From: SIG480 sp045586595
GTDB taxonomy: Bacteria > Bacillota > Clostridia > Oscillospirales > JAAYXM01
NCBI GenBank assembly: GCA_045586595.1
Contig: JAZNAQ010000015.1
Location: 1-49,799, forward strand
DNA length: 49,799 nt
Reading direction: 5' to 3'
Shown here piece by piece: positions 16,845 to 24,391 of the stretch. Position 1 is the stretch's first letter. Each line of letters starts with the position of its first letter. The notes under the pieces were generated by a model that ran no database searches, was not told the DNA's origin, and saw only the letters and a list, made by a program, of their open reading frames with translations. Made by a program: the position numbers and the translations under genes.

Positions 16845-17972
16845 CTACTTCCTCTTTTTAAATTTCGCAAAACGCTCTATCTTTATAGCCCGCGCAGGGC
16901 ACATTTCCTGACAACAATAGCAGCGTATACATTTTTTATAGTTTATGTGAGCCTTGCCACCCTTTATGGTTATCGTAGACTCCGGGCAAGAACGAGCGCA
17001 CTCTCCACACCCCACACATTTGCCGAAAAGCACATTCGGATATGCGGCAAAGAAGCGTTCTGCATACCCTCTTACCGCACCCGGCAATATTGCGAGAAAC
17101 GTTCTCGGTTCGCGTTTGTACGCAGGTTCAAAGCTCGTCCGAAACTCAGATATAGAAGCACCGCAGAGCTCTATTTCCCCGACCAGACCACGTTTTATTG
17201 CAGTTGTGTGTACATATGATTTTTCTCGGTCAAGCCCCATAATTTCCATAGCCGCAAGGTCAGCGGCATATGGGTTGCCCGACGCAACAATTACACCTGC
17301 CTGTTTAGGGCTTCCGCCCGAAGGGCCTGCTCCCTCCATACCGACAACTCCGTCGATAATTGAAAAATCAGGGCGCACTCCCTCACACAGGTCAACAAGC
17401 ATTTCACAGAATGCCTTCTTGTCGGGGAACCTGCTGTGCATGCCCGCCTTTAAAAGACCTGGGATAACACCAAACATATTCTTAACCGCTCCGGTATAAT
17501 ACGCAAAGCCATGTGTCTTCATTTTGGCGGCAGAAATTATAAAATCTGCTCGCTGAACCGGCGAAATCACCTGTGCTTTTTTAATTCTCACACCCTCCGG
17601 AATACTGCGCTCAAACGACGAAGTGTCAAAATTGAGTTCTGCACCCGTGTTCTCCGCAACGCGCTTCATCCCACTGACAGCATACAGCTTCTTGAGTACA
17701 TCTTCAGTATATATACCTCCACAGCTGTCGGCAATCTCAACCCTGCACCCGGCGGCAATAAACTCACGAGCAAGAGCCTCTACAACGCTCGGATGGGTGG
17801 TTACAGCCTTATCCGGTGTGCTCGACATAAGGAGGTTGGCTTTTATAAGAACGCGCTTACCACCCGCAAGCGCGACCGCACCTCCGAAAGATTCAAGCGC
17901 ATCATGGACCGCAGTCTCCACCTTTTCTTTTGTATAATCCTCACATGGTGCAAGATAAACGCGACTTTCCAC
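16845..17972 (-). CDS. DUF362 protein with C-terminal 2x[4Fe-4S] ferredoxin domain
   Basis: The 375-residue product has an N-terminal DUF362 domain (about residues 1-300) and a C-terminal ferredoxin-type domain with two clusters of cysteines: CVGCGECARSCP and CIRCYCCQEMCP. This arrangement is widespread in anaerobes. The ferredoxin half can carry two iron-sulfur clusters; the function of DUF362 is not established, though redox or metal-related roles are assumed. The GTG start at 17972 has GAGGTG upstream. It is co-transcribed with an aminotransferase before it (gap 12) and ispE after it (gap 3); no functional link between the three is evident from the sequence. Confidence 0.85.
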   Translation of the reverse strand: MESRVYLAPCEDYTKEKVETAVHDALESFGGAVALAGGKRVLIKANLLMSSTPDKAVTTHPSVVEALAREFIAAGCRVEIADSCGGIYTEDVLKKLYAVSGMKRVAENTGAELNFDTSSFERSIPEGVRIKKAQVISPVQRADFIISAAKMKTHGFAYYTGAVKNMFGVIPGLLKAGMHSRFPDKKAFCEMLVDLCEGVRPDFSIIDGVVGMEGAGPSGGSPKQAGVIVASGNPYAADLAAMEIMGLDREKSYVHTTAIKRGLVGEIELCGASISEFRTSFEPAYKREPRTFLAILPGAVRGYAERFFAAYPNVLFGKCVGCGECARSCPESTITIKGGKAHINYKKCIRCYCCQEMCPARAIKIERFAKFKKRK

Positions 17973-17984
17973 AAAATCACCTCA

Positions 17985-19145
17985 TTAAAGCGAACCCACA
18001 AATTCCTCTATTCTATCTAAAGCCTTTGCGATATTCTTCATCGAAGCGGCATAGCAGCAGCGTACAAAACCCTCGCCGCTATCGCCAAATGCGTTGCCCG
18101 GAATTACAGCCACGCTCTTTTCTTTAAGCAAGCGCGTGCTGAATTCCTCAGAAGAAAGCCCCGTTGACTTTATAGACGGGAACATATAAAATGCACCGTC
18201 AGGGCTTGCACACGTCAGCCCTATCGCATTGAAGCGTTCACACATAAATCTGCGACGCTGGTTATACTCCTCACGCATGTGCTCAATATCAGCATCTCCG
18301 TTATTAAGTGCCTCTACGGCAGCAAACTGAGCCGTAGTCGGAGCAGACATGATTGCATACTGGTGAATACGTGTCATAACCTTAACAATCTCACGCGGAC
18401 CGCAAGCATACCCAAGCCTCCACCCTGTCATAGCATATGATTTAGAAAAACCATTGACAACCACAGTGCGCTCACGCATACCTTCAACAGACGCAATCGA
18501 AATGTGGTCACCTGCATATGTAAGCTCAGAATATATCTCATCGGATATTACCATAATATTGTGCTTTACTATAACCTCGGCAAGTGCCTCAAGCTCTTCT
18601 TTGTTAAGTATTGCGCCCGTAGGGTTATTAGGATACGGCAAAACAAGAAGTTTTGTCTTAGGTGTTATAACACTCTCAAGCTTTTCGGGCGTGAGTTTAA
18701 AATCCTCTTCCGCCGTAGTTGCGACATGAACAGGCACACCGCTCGCAAGAGTCGCAATAGGGCCATAGCAAACAAACGACGGTTCAGGGACAATAACCTC
18801 ATCTCCGGGATTTATAAGCGCACGCATAGCGAGGTCAATCGCCTCACTGCCGCCAACCGTCACAACAACCTCATCCTCAGGAGCATATTTCAAAGAAAAC
18901 GAACGATTCATGTAATTAGAAATTGCACGGCGCAGTTCCATAGTACCGGCATTTGGCGTATAGTATGTGTACCCCTTTTCAAGCGATGAAATTCCGGCGT
19001 CACGTATATGCCACGGTGTTACAAAATCAGGCTCACCTATCCCGAGTGAGATTACATCCGTGCCGTCTATCAAATCGAAAAACTTGCGTATCCCCGAGGG
19101 CTTCAGGCCCGTCGCACGGGAAGAAAGTATTGTACTGTAATCCAT
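17985..19145 (-). CDS. PLP-dependent class I/II aminotransferase
   Basis: Cytoplasmic aminotransferase of fold type I, 386 residues. Visible motifs are ISLGIGEPDF, YTPNAGTMELRRAI, PYPNNPTGAIL (pyridine-ring Asn/Asp region) and the Schiff-base lysine region NGFSKSYAMTGWRLGY. The group includes aspartate aminotransferase, aromatic aminotransferase and PatA-type enzymes; the substrate cannot be told from sequence alone. It starts 22 bases after the stop of the Lrp regulator gene, so the regulator probably controls its own operon, and an amino-acid substrate that doubles as the Lrp effector is plausible. Confidence 0.88.
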   Translation of the reverse strand: MDYSTILSSRATGLKPSGIRKFFDLIDGTDVISLGIGEPDFVTPWHIRDAGISSLEKGYTYYTPNAGTMELRRAISNYMNRSFSLKYAPEDEVVVTVGGSEAIDLAMRALINPGDEVIVPEPSFVCYGPIATLASGVPVHVATTAEEDFKLTPEKLESVITPKTKLLVLPYPNNPTGAILNKEELEALAEVIVKHNIMVISDEIYSELTYAGDHISIASVEGMRERTVVVNGFSKSYAMTGWRLGYACGPREIVKVMTRIHQYAIMSAPTTAQFAAVEALNNGDADIEHMREEYNQRRRFMCERFNAIGLTCASPDGAFYMFPSIKSTGLSSEEFSTRLLKEKSVAVIPGNAFGDSGEGFVRCCYAASMKNIAKALDRIEEFVGSL

Positions 19146-19167
19146 GATAATTAACCCTCTCTCGACA

Positions 19168-19650
19168 TCAGAATGCGTAGCCGCGTTCCTGATCCATTTC
19201 TGTGTTCTTGTATATTACGCCCTTGTCTTTAAACTTTTTAAGGACAAAATGAGTAGCTGTGCTTGTAACATACTCAAGCGGCGCAATCTTTTCAGAAACG
19301 AAACACGCAACCTCGCGAAGTGATTTGCCGTTTACGGTAACAGCTATATCATACGCGCCTGACATCAAGTAAACGCTGTCAACCTCGTCATACTGGCTCA
19401 TGCGCTCAGCAAACCTCTCAAAGCCTTTCCCTTGCTGAGGGATAACCTTTATCTCAATAAGCGCAGTAACGCCGTCGCCGCCAACCTTATCCCAATCGAC
19501 AAAGGTTTTATATCCCGCAATAACATCTTTTTCTTCGAGCATTTTTATTTTACCGGAAACCTCTGCCTCATCAACCCCCAAAGCCAGGGCTATTTGTTTC
19601 GCTGTCATTTTTGCGTCTTGTTCAAGAAGTTCCAGAATAGCTTTCTCCAT
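19168..19650 (-). CDS. Lrp/AsnC-family transcriptional regulator
   Basis: The 160-residue product has a winged helix-turn-helix at about residues 1-50 (ILELLEQDAKMTAKQIALALGVDEAEVSGKIKMLEEKDVIAGY) and a C-terminal RAM/ligand domain (about 60-140) with YLMSGAYDIAVTVNG. Such proteins form octamers and sense amino acids. It is the first gene of the operon with the aminotransferase and has a good promoter. The divergent gene at 19811 starts 160 bases away and its promoter region faces this one, so it is a candidate target. AAGGAG precedes the ATG. Confidence 0.88.
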   Translation of the reverse strand: MEKAILELLEQDAKMTAKQIALALGVDEAEVSGKIKMLEEKDVIAGYKTFVDWDKVGGDGVTALIEIKVIPQQGKGFERFAERMSQYDEVDSVYLMSGAYDIAVTVNGKSLREVACFVSEKIAPLEYVTSTATHFVLKKFKDKGVIYKNTEMDQERGYAF

Positions 19651-19683
19651 AGCACACTTCTCCTTTTACTCATATAATTATGT

Positions 19684-19712
19684 ATTATACTAAATTTATC
19701 ACTTTCTTTCAA
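19684..19712 (-). promoter_or_regulatory. Promoter of the lrp-like operon (sigma-A type)
   Basis: On the minus strand TTGAAA (19712-19707), a 17-base spacer and a perfect TATAAT (19689-19684) lie about 35 bases before the ATG. Confidence 0.75.
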
Positions 19713-19734
19713 TAGATTTTTCATTTTTTCCGAA

Positions 19735-19762
19735 CTTGCAAAACATAATAATATAGTATAAA
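19735..19762 (+). promoter_or_regulatory. Possible promoter of the gene at 19811
   Basis: CTTGCA/TTGCAA (19735-19741) and TATAAA (19757-19762) are separated by 15-16 bases. The -35 element lies only 23 bases from that of the divergent lrp-like operon, so a regulator bound between them could affect both. Confidence 0.4.
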
Positions 19763-19810
19763 ATAGTAATACAATCGTCTGGAGATACAAAGCGAAAGGA
19801 GTGTTGATAT

Positions 19811-20563
19811 ATGGACAAACAGCATCGCACATTTTTCTTTCTCTCTATAGCTGTAATCAGCAGTCTTGCTCTTGTGCTCTTTCTGCTGTTTATCCCCGAC
19901 ATGTCCGCAACACTCATAAACACGGTGCCCGAATATCCTCCTGAGATTTCAACCATAAACGAAGACGAAACCCCCGGCGCAAATGCCGTAACTGTAGACA
20001 GAACCAACGTAAAAAACATAGTTGCTGCAATGTCACGTCCAACAGAATACTTCTCAGCCACACAAAGCGTACTCTCTCATTCATCAGGCAGCGCAACCTA
20101 TTCAAGACAAAAGTGGGTAAAGGGCGACCTTTCACGCGTGGATATAATATACGCCTCACAACAAGTTGCGCACACTCATTATGTATACACAAAAGACCAC
20201 GTTTTTGTATGGCGACAAAACGATTCTAATTACTACAAAACATCGCGCGGCAGTTTCGAGCCGGATGATGCTCAAATGATGATGTCATATGAGGACATTC
20301 TTCTGACAAAGGACGAAGATATAATCACCGCACAAATCACTATGTACGACAGCATTCCGTGCATTTATGCAGAAACGAAAAGTTCCGTAACCGGGTATAC
20401 ACACCGATACTGGATATCTTACGCAACAGGCCTCCTCGTTTACGGACAGACCCTTGATAAAGTCGGTACGGTAGTATACTCAATAACATCCACACAAACT
20501 GACATTTCCCCGCAAAACATTGATGTTTTCCGTCTTCCCGACGGCAAGCTCCCAACTGAATAA
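19811..20563 (+). CDS. Membrane-anchored or secreted protein of unknown function
   Basis: I do not recognise this 250-residue protein. It has an N-terminal hydrophobic segment (about residues 8-28, FFFLSIAVISSLALVLFLLF) and no clear lipobox, so it is an anchored or secreted protein. The rest is a beta-rich, charged domain with many aromatic residues and alternating patterns (HTHYVYTKDHVFVWRQNDSNYY, TGYTHRYWISYATGLLVYG, VVYSITSTQTDISP). The pattern of a strand pair asking for substrate plus TGLLVYGQ resembles LolA/RseB-like lipoprotein-binding folds seen in Gram-positive regulators, but this is only an impression. It is monocistronic, with AAAGGAG upstream and a strong terminator downstream, and divergent from the Lrp-like regulator. 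Confidence 0.75.
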   Translation: MDKQHRTFFFLSIAVISSLALVLFLLFIPDMSATLINTVPEYPPEISTINEDETPGANAVTVDRTNVKNIVAAMSRPTEYFSATQSVLSHSSGSATYSRQKWVKGDLSRVDIIYASQQVAHTHYVYTKDHVFVWRQNDSNYYKTSRGSFEPDDAQMMMSYEDILLTKDEDIITAQITMYDSIPCIYAETKSSVTGYTHRYWISYATGLLVYGQTLDKVGTVVYSITSTQTDISPQNIDVFRLPDGKLPTE

Positions 20564-20565
20564 TT

Positions 20566-20594
20566 AAAATCGGACAGCGCTGCTGTCCGATTTT
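20566..20594. terminator. Terminator shared by convergent genes
   Basis: A perfect 13-base-pair stem (20566-20578 with 20582-20594, core CGGACAGC) with a 3-base loop and T-run follows the plus-strand gene by 3 bases. On the minus strand it directly follows the small gene ending at 20596, so it probably ends both. Confidence 0.92.
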
Positions 20595-20595
20595 T

Positions 20596-20874
20596 TTATA
20601 TTCCGAAAATAACAACCAGGGCAATAATTATAATGCGTTCTTCATCGTCTACATCCAGTAGAAGCAGCAATAGCAACACAAGAGGAACCATACCCATTTT
20701 TTCAACATCAATCCCGTGAAGAAGCCGCTTTAAATCAAATCTCTCACGAGGTTTCTTTTTGGGCAAATCATAACTCTCCGTTTCATGGACGCAACTCTTT
20801 TCACTCTCACACCTGACATCTCTGTAAAGCTCAGAAAACATTTCCGAATCGCATGGCATATATTTATTATACAC
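20596..20874 (-). CDS. Small membrane protein of unknown function
   Basis: A 92-residue protein with a charged, Cys-containing N-terminal half and a very hydrophobic end: VPLVLLLLLLLDV and IIIIALVVIFGI flank the acidic turn DDEER. It may be a two-segment membrane hairpin. A GTG at 20874 is the start, with AGGGGG 8 bases upstream. It is the last of three small genes read in one direction (gap 12 bases), so it is probably co-transcribed with them. I do not recognise a family, and no function can be given. Confidence 0.65.
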   Translation of the reverse strand: MYNKYMPCDSEMFSELYRDVRCESEKSCVHETESYDLPKKKPRERFDLKRLLHGIDVEKMGMVPLVLLLLLLLDVDDEERIIIIALVVIFGI

Positions 20875-20886
20875 GAGCGCTTCCCC

Positions 20887-21246
20887 CTATTTCAAAAAAT
20901 CACGAAACAAACTCTTTGCAACATGCGAAAGTTTAACTATGTGTATCGCACGGTCTATGTGAAAGCTGTCCTCGTCTTTTAAATACGGTCTTATTGCACC
21001 AAGCAGACGTATACGTCTGTCTCCATCGGCGTTGTAGTTGCCGAGAAGCTCCATGATTTTTGAAATCATAGCGGGGTCAAAACCTCCTGCCGATTGTTCG
21101 GGTATCGGTAACGAAATCGGCGGACTTTCTTGCGGAGTTTCCTCTTTTTCAGAGCTCGCTCCAAACATTTTTACAACATCCATTATCTTGCTCATACTTT
21201 CCGGCGAGGACATAACACTTTCTATAATATTTTCAAGTTCTGCCAT
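20887..21246 (-). CDS. Small protein of unknown function (helical, Pro-rich linker)
   Basis: A 119-residue protein. Residues 1-30 (MAELENIIESVMSSPESMSKIMDVVKMFG) and the C-terminal part (about 55-119, MISKIMELLGNYNADGDRRIRLLGAIRPYLKDEDSFHIDRAIHIVKLSHVAKSLF) are helical, joined by a Pro/Ser/Glu-rich linker. The pattern SKIM(D/E)xx...G occurs twice, which may be a duplicated short motif. I chose the ATG at 21246 because GGAGG lies 7 bases upstream. It is the middle gene of the small-protein set and is not recognised. Confidence 0.7.
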   Translation of the reverse strand: MAELENIIESVMSSPESMSKIMDVVKMFGASSEKEETPQESPPISLPIPEQSAGGFDPAMISKIMELLGNYNADGDRRIRLLGAIRPYLKDEDSFHIDRAIHIVKLSHVAKSLFRDFLK

Positions 21247-21271
21247 AAGAGACCTCCACAACCGCTAATCG

Positions 21272-21550
21272 TTATTTCTGCGCATCCCGCATAAGGTCAG
21301 AAAGAAGCTGTTTGCCCTCGTCCGTCTCTGATATAGATGAAATTATACTTTGCACTCCGCTCATATCGCCGCTCTTTGCGCCGCTCGCAGCCCTTTTTAC
21401 ACGCTCTCCGCCATCAGAAAGAAGGGACGCAAGGATTTTCTTCCCACTGTCGGTCGAAAAAAGCCTTATGAGCTTTTCAAAATTCATACCGCCCTTGCCA
21501 CCCACTGTATCCGTAAGGCTTTTAGCAAGCCCTTCAAGCTCATTTCCCAT
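21272..21550 (-). CDS. Small protein of unknown function
   Basis: A 92-residue soluble helical protein (GNELEGLAKSLTDTVGGKGGMNFEKLIRLFSTDSGKKILASLLSDGGERVKRAA...). It repeats the GKK/GKQ-LL pattern (DSGKKILASLLSD and DEGKQLLSDLMRD), as if built from two similar helices. GGAGG precedes the ATG and a TATAAT (minus strand, 21576-21571) lies about 25 bases upstream, so it probably starts the three-gene small-protein operon. No family is recognised. Confidence 0.7.
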   Translation of the reverse strand: MGNELEGLAKSLTDTVGGKGGMNFEKLIRLFSTDSGKKILASLLSDGGERVKRAASGAKSGDMSGVQSIISSISETDEGKQLLSDLMRDAQK

Positions 21551-21628
21551 AGCAATACCTCCATAGCAAAATTATATCTGTAGTATCTTATTCAAAAACG
21601 CATCAATCTGTGCAACACAAAGAAAAAA

Positions 21629-21652
21629 GGACACGTTTTTACGTGTCCCTTT
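21629..21652. terminator. Terminator overlapping the end of hslO
   Basis: GGACACGT (21629-21636) pairs with ACGTGTCC (21641-21648), with A-rich and T-rich flanks on both sides. On the minus strand a T-run follows. The hslO stop codon at 21639-21641 lies in the loop, so the last codons of hslO form the 5' arm of its own terminator. Confidence 0.8.
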
Positions 21653-22541
21653 TCTTATTATTTATTTCTTCTATCATTTCGAGCAATTCTGCCTTTTCGA
21701 ACAGATATTTATTATCGCAAAAACTGCAGGCAACCTCGGCCTGGCCATCCTCCTCGGCGATGTTTGAAAGCTCTTCCTCGCCGATTGACATAACAACGCC
21801 GCGGGTACGCTCTCTTGAGCAAGTGCATCTGTACCCAACCTCGGCTTCATCAAGGATTTCTATTTCAAAACCCTGAAGTGTGGTTTCGAGCATTTCTTCA
21901 AGGCTCATGCCCTCATCCAGGCATTCAGTAACAGCTCTCGCTTTTTTTATACATTCTTCAAGGCGGTCTATCTCATCATCATAGACACCGGGAAGGAGCT
22001 GAATGATATATCCCCCCGCGGCTTTTATACTCCAATCGCGGTCAACCAGAACACCGAGCGCACACACCGACGGTATCTGCTCGCTCGTCGCAAGGTATGC
22101 CGTAATATCCTCGGCGATCTCACCGCTGACAAGCTCAACCTGCCCAACATACGGTTCCTTAAGCCCCAAATCCTTTATTATGGTTAGTGTACCGTTTTTG
22201 CCCACGCCACCCGAAACATCTATCTTACGGTCTTTCTCGCGAATAGGCAAATCGGCATCAGGATTTTTACAGTACCCGCGCACATACCCACTGCTGTCTG
22301 ACACAGCAACGATTGAACCAACAGGCCCATCTGCATCTATTCTGACAGTTATTGAGTTATCCTCTCCCTTCAAGTCGTTACCGAGAAGAGATGCCGCTAT
22401 AAGTGTTCTGCCGAGAGCTGCAGAAGTTAAAGGTGTGAGGTCGTGAAATTCCCGAGCTTTTTCCACCGTCTCACGGCCAGTCATTGCAAGTATTTTTATT
22501 GCGCCGTCACAAGTTACAGCGCGAATTATTCTATCAGCCAT
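21639..22541 (-). CDS. hslO: Hsp33, redox-regulated molecular chaperone
   Basis: Hsp33 holds unfolded proteins during oxidative stress; disulfide formation and zinc release switch it on. The 300-residue product is of full length, and the C-terminal zinc module has CTC (about residues 234-236) and CSFC (about 267-270), i.e. all four redox cysteines (CxC...CxxC). The N-terminal part (ADRIIRAVTCDGAIKILAMTGRETVEKAREFHDLTPLTSAALGRTL) is typical. The ATG has GGAGGATACA upstream. It is a single gene with its own promoter. In an anaerobe, a role in surviving oxygen exposure is likely. Confidence 0.95.
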   Translation of the reverse strand: MADRIIRAVTCDGAIKILAMTGRETVEKAREFHDLTPLTSAALGRTLIAASLLGNDLKGEDNSITVRIDADGPVGSIVAVSDSSGYVRGYCKNPDADLPIREKDRKIDVSGGVGKNGTLTIIKDLGLKEPYVGQVELVSGEIAEDITAYLATSEQIPSVCALGVLVDRDWSIKAAGGYIIQLLPGVYDDEIDRLEECIKKARAVTECLDEGMSLEEMLETTLQGFEIEILDEAEVGYRCTCSRERTRGVVMSIGEEELSNIAEEDGQAEVACSFCDNKYLFEKAELLEMIEEINNKKRDT

Positions 22542-22575
22542 TGTATCCTCCGCATTTTTCCTTTTGTTCCATAAT

Positions 22576-22604
22576 ATTTTAACATTGCGGAGTTTGAAAG
22601 TAAA
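22576..22604 (-). promoter_or_regulatory. hslO promoter (sigma-A type)
   Basis: On the minus strand TTTACT (22604-22599), a 17-base spacer and TAAAAT (22581-22576) with an upstream TG extension are visible, about 35 bases before the ATG. Confidence 0.6.
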
Positions 22605-22613
22605 GATATTTTA

Positions 22614-22643
22614 TTTACAGTTTCTTAATTTTCATGTTATAAT
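22614..22643 (+). promoter_or_regulatory. Promoter of the MacAB-like export operon
   Basis: TTTACA (22614-22619), an 18-base spacer and TATAAT (22638-22643) with an extended TGT in front lie about 57 bases before the adaptor gene. The -35 element is 10 bases from that of divergent hslO. Confidence 0.7.
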
Positions 22644-22699
22644 CCGTACATAAACTTGTGATAAACTGTAACAGCAAAATATAATTGGAGGGAATTTTG

Positions 22700-24391
22700 A
22701 TGAAATTAACACTTCCCAAACTCTCAAGAAAAAAGTTAATCGGAATCATTGCCGCAACTCTTGCCGCTATGCTTCTTCTAATATCGAGCTTAGGCTCTTG
22801 CGAAAAAAACTCCGCAGAAGTCTCGGCAGAATATGAGCCTCATACCGTCAAGCGCGAAGACATTACAGTTTCTGTGACGGGTAGCGGTACAGTAGAGCCT
22901 ATAGAGCAGTATGAAATACAATCCATCGTTACAGGCGATATTTTAGAGGACTATGTAACGCTCGGCACAGAAGTTAAGGAGAACGACATTCTCTACGTCA
23001 TCGACTCAGCATCTGCCGAGAACAGTTTAGAGCGCTCAGAGGCAAGCTACGAGCAACAACTAATATCATACAACGACAAAGTAAAAGACTACAACAAGGC
23101 GCAAGCAAATAGAAGCATTTATGCTCCGTCAACAGGTGTTATCACCGAGCTGTATGTAGAAAACGGCGATTCAGTAAACGCAGGAACAAAGCTTGCCGTA
23201 ATTGAAAACTCAGCCTCGCTCACGGTCAGAGTTCCGTTTCTTGCGGCAAATGCCAGAAATATACACAAAAACCAGAGCGCAACGGTTTATTTTGACGACA
23301 GAAACGAATCACACACAGGCTATGTATCCCACGTCACAACAGGTACATATGTAACAAGTGCCGGTGCGATAGTATCAGACATTGAAATCACTTTCAAAAA
23401 CCCCGGCGCGATACTTGCAGGCGAAACAGTAACGGCAACAGTAGGAAGCTATGCCTGCAATGACTACGGCTCAGTACAGGCAACCTCAACAAAAACCATT
23501 ACCGCCGAGGTGTCAGGTGACATTGCAAATCTGAACTACTCCAAAGGTGACCAAATAACAGGCGGCAACCTTCTGCTGAACATAACGGATGATTCATCGC
23601 GTTCAGACCTGCGCTCAAGCGAGCTTGCGCTCAAAAACGCAAAGCTTTCACTCGACGACCAGATAGAAAAGCTCGATGACTACACAATCCGCTCTCCCAT
23701 CTCCGGAACAGTAATTTCGAAAACAATGAAAGGGGGCGACACGCTTGACGGCAACAAGTCATCGCTTGCGATAGTCGCCGATATGTCAAAGCTTACATTT
23801 GATATATCGGTTGATGAACTCTACATACAAAACATCGAAGTCGGCCAGACCGTTACAATAACGGCAGATGCGCTTCCAAACCGTACATTTGAGGGTGTTG
23901 TTGATACCGTCAGCATTATAGGAACGGCGACAAGCGGCGTTACGGTTTACCCCGTCACGGTTGTTATTTCGGAATACGAAGGCCTGCTCCCGGGCATGAA
24001 TGTCGATGCAGAGATTGTAATAAGCAACGCATCCGATGTTCTGACAGTACCTGTTAACGCAGTTTCACGCGGCAACCTCGTTCTTGTAAAAGATGATGTC
24101 ACTATCGAAAGCGACAAAGAAAACGCTCTTACGCGTATGCCGGACGCTCCCGATGGGTACAAATATGCAGTCGTTGAAACAGGCGTTGCCAATGATGATT
24201 ATGTCGAAATTGTCTCAGGTCTTTCCGAGGGCGATGTAATATACGTAACAGTTATAAAAAACACCTCCACACAAGCATCTGCCTTCGGAATGGGCATGGG
24301 CGGCGGTATGGGCAGAGGTATGCCTGCAGGCGGCATGAGCGGTATGCCATCAGGCATCCGTAGTGGTGCTATGGGTGGTGGCATGCGATGA
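22700..24391 (+). CDS. MacA/HlyD-type membrane fusion (adaptor) protein, enlarged
   Basis: Adaptor protein for the ABC exporter encoded next. The 563-residue product is longer than typical MacA-like adaptors (about 370-400). After an N-terminal hydrophobic segment ending LGSC, which may be a lipobox, there are two lipoyl/hairpin/beta-barrel-like units: residues about 40-250 (VEPIEQYEIQSIVTGDI ... APSTGVITELYVENGD) and about 260-480 (ITAEVSGDIANLNYSKGD ... RSPISGTVISKTMKGGD). A coiled-coil hairpin (ELALKNAKLSLDDQIEKLDDY) sits in the second. The tail of about 33 residues is rich in Gly and Met. GGAGGG and an ATG at 22700 set the start; a TTG-type start five codons earlier is less likely. It overlaps the ATPase gene by 4 bases (ATGA). 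Confidence 0.85.
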   Translation: MKLTLPKLSRKKLIGIIAATLAAMLLLISSLGSCEKNSAEVSAEYEPHTVKREDITVSVTGSGTVEPIEQYEIQSIVTGDILEDYVTLGTEVKENDILYVIDSASAENSLERSEASYEQQLISYNDKVKDYNKAQANRSIYAPSTGVITELYVENGDSVNAGTKLAVIENSASLTVRVPFLAANARNIHKNQSATVYFDDRNESHTGYVSHVTTGTYVTSAGAIVSDIEITFKNPGAILAGETVTATVGSYACNDYGSVQATSTKTITAEVSGDIANLNYSKGDQITGGNLLLNITDDSSRSDLRSSELALKNAKLSLDDQIEKLDDYTIRSPISGTVISKTMKGGDTLDGNKSSLAIVADMSKLTFDISVDELYIQNIEVGQTVTITADALPNRTFEGVVDTVSIIGTATSGVTVYPVTVVISEYEGLLPGMNVDAEIVISNASDVLTVPVNAVSRGNLVLVKDDVTIESDKENALTRMPDAPDGYKYAVVETGVANDDYVEIVSGLSEGDVIYVTVIKNTSTQASAFGMGMGGGMGRGMPAGGMSGMPSGIRSGAMGGGMR

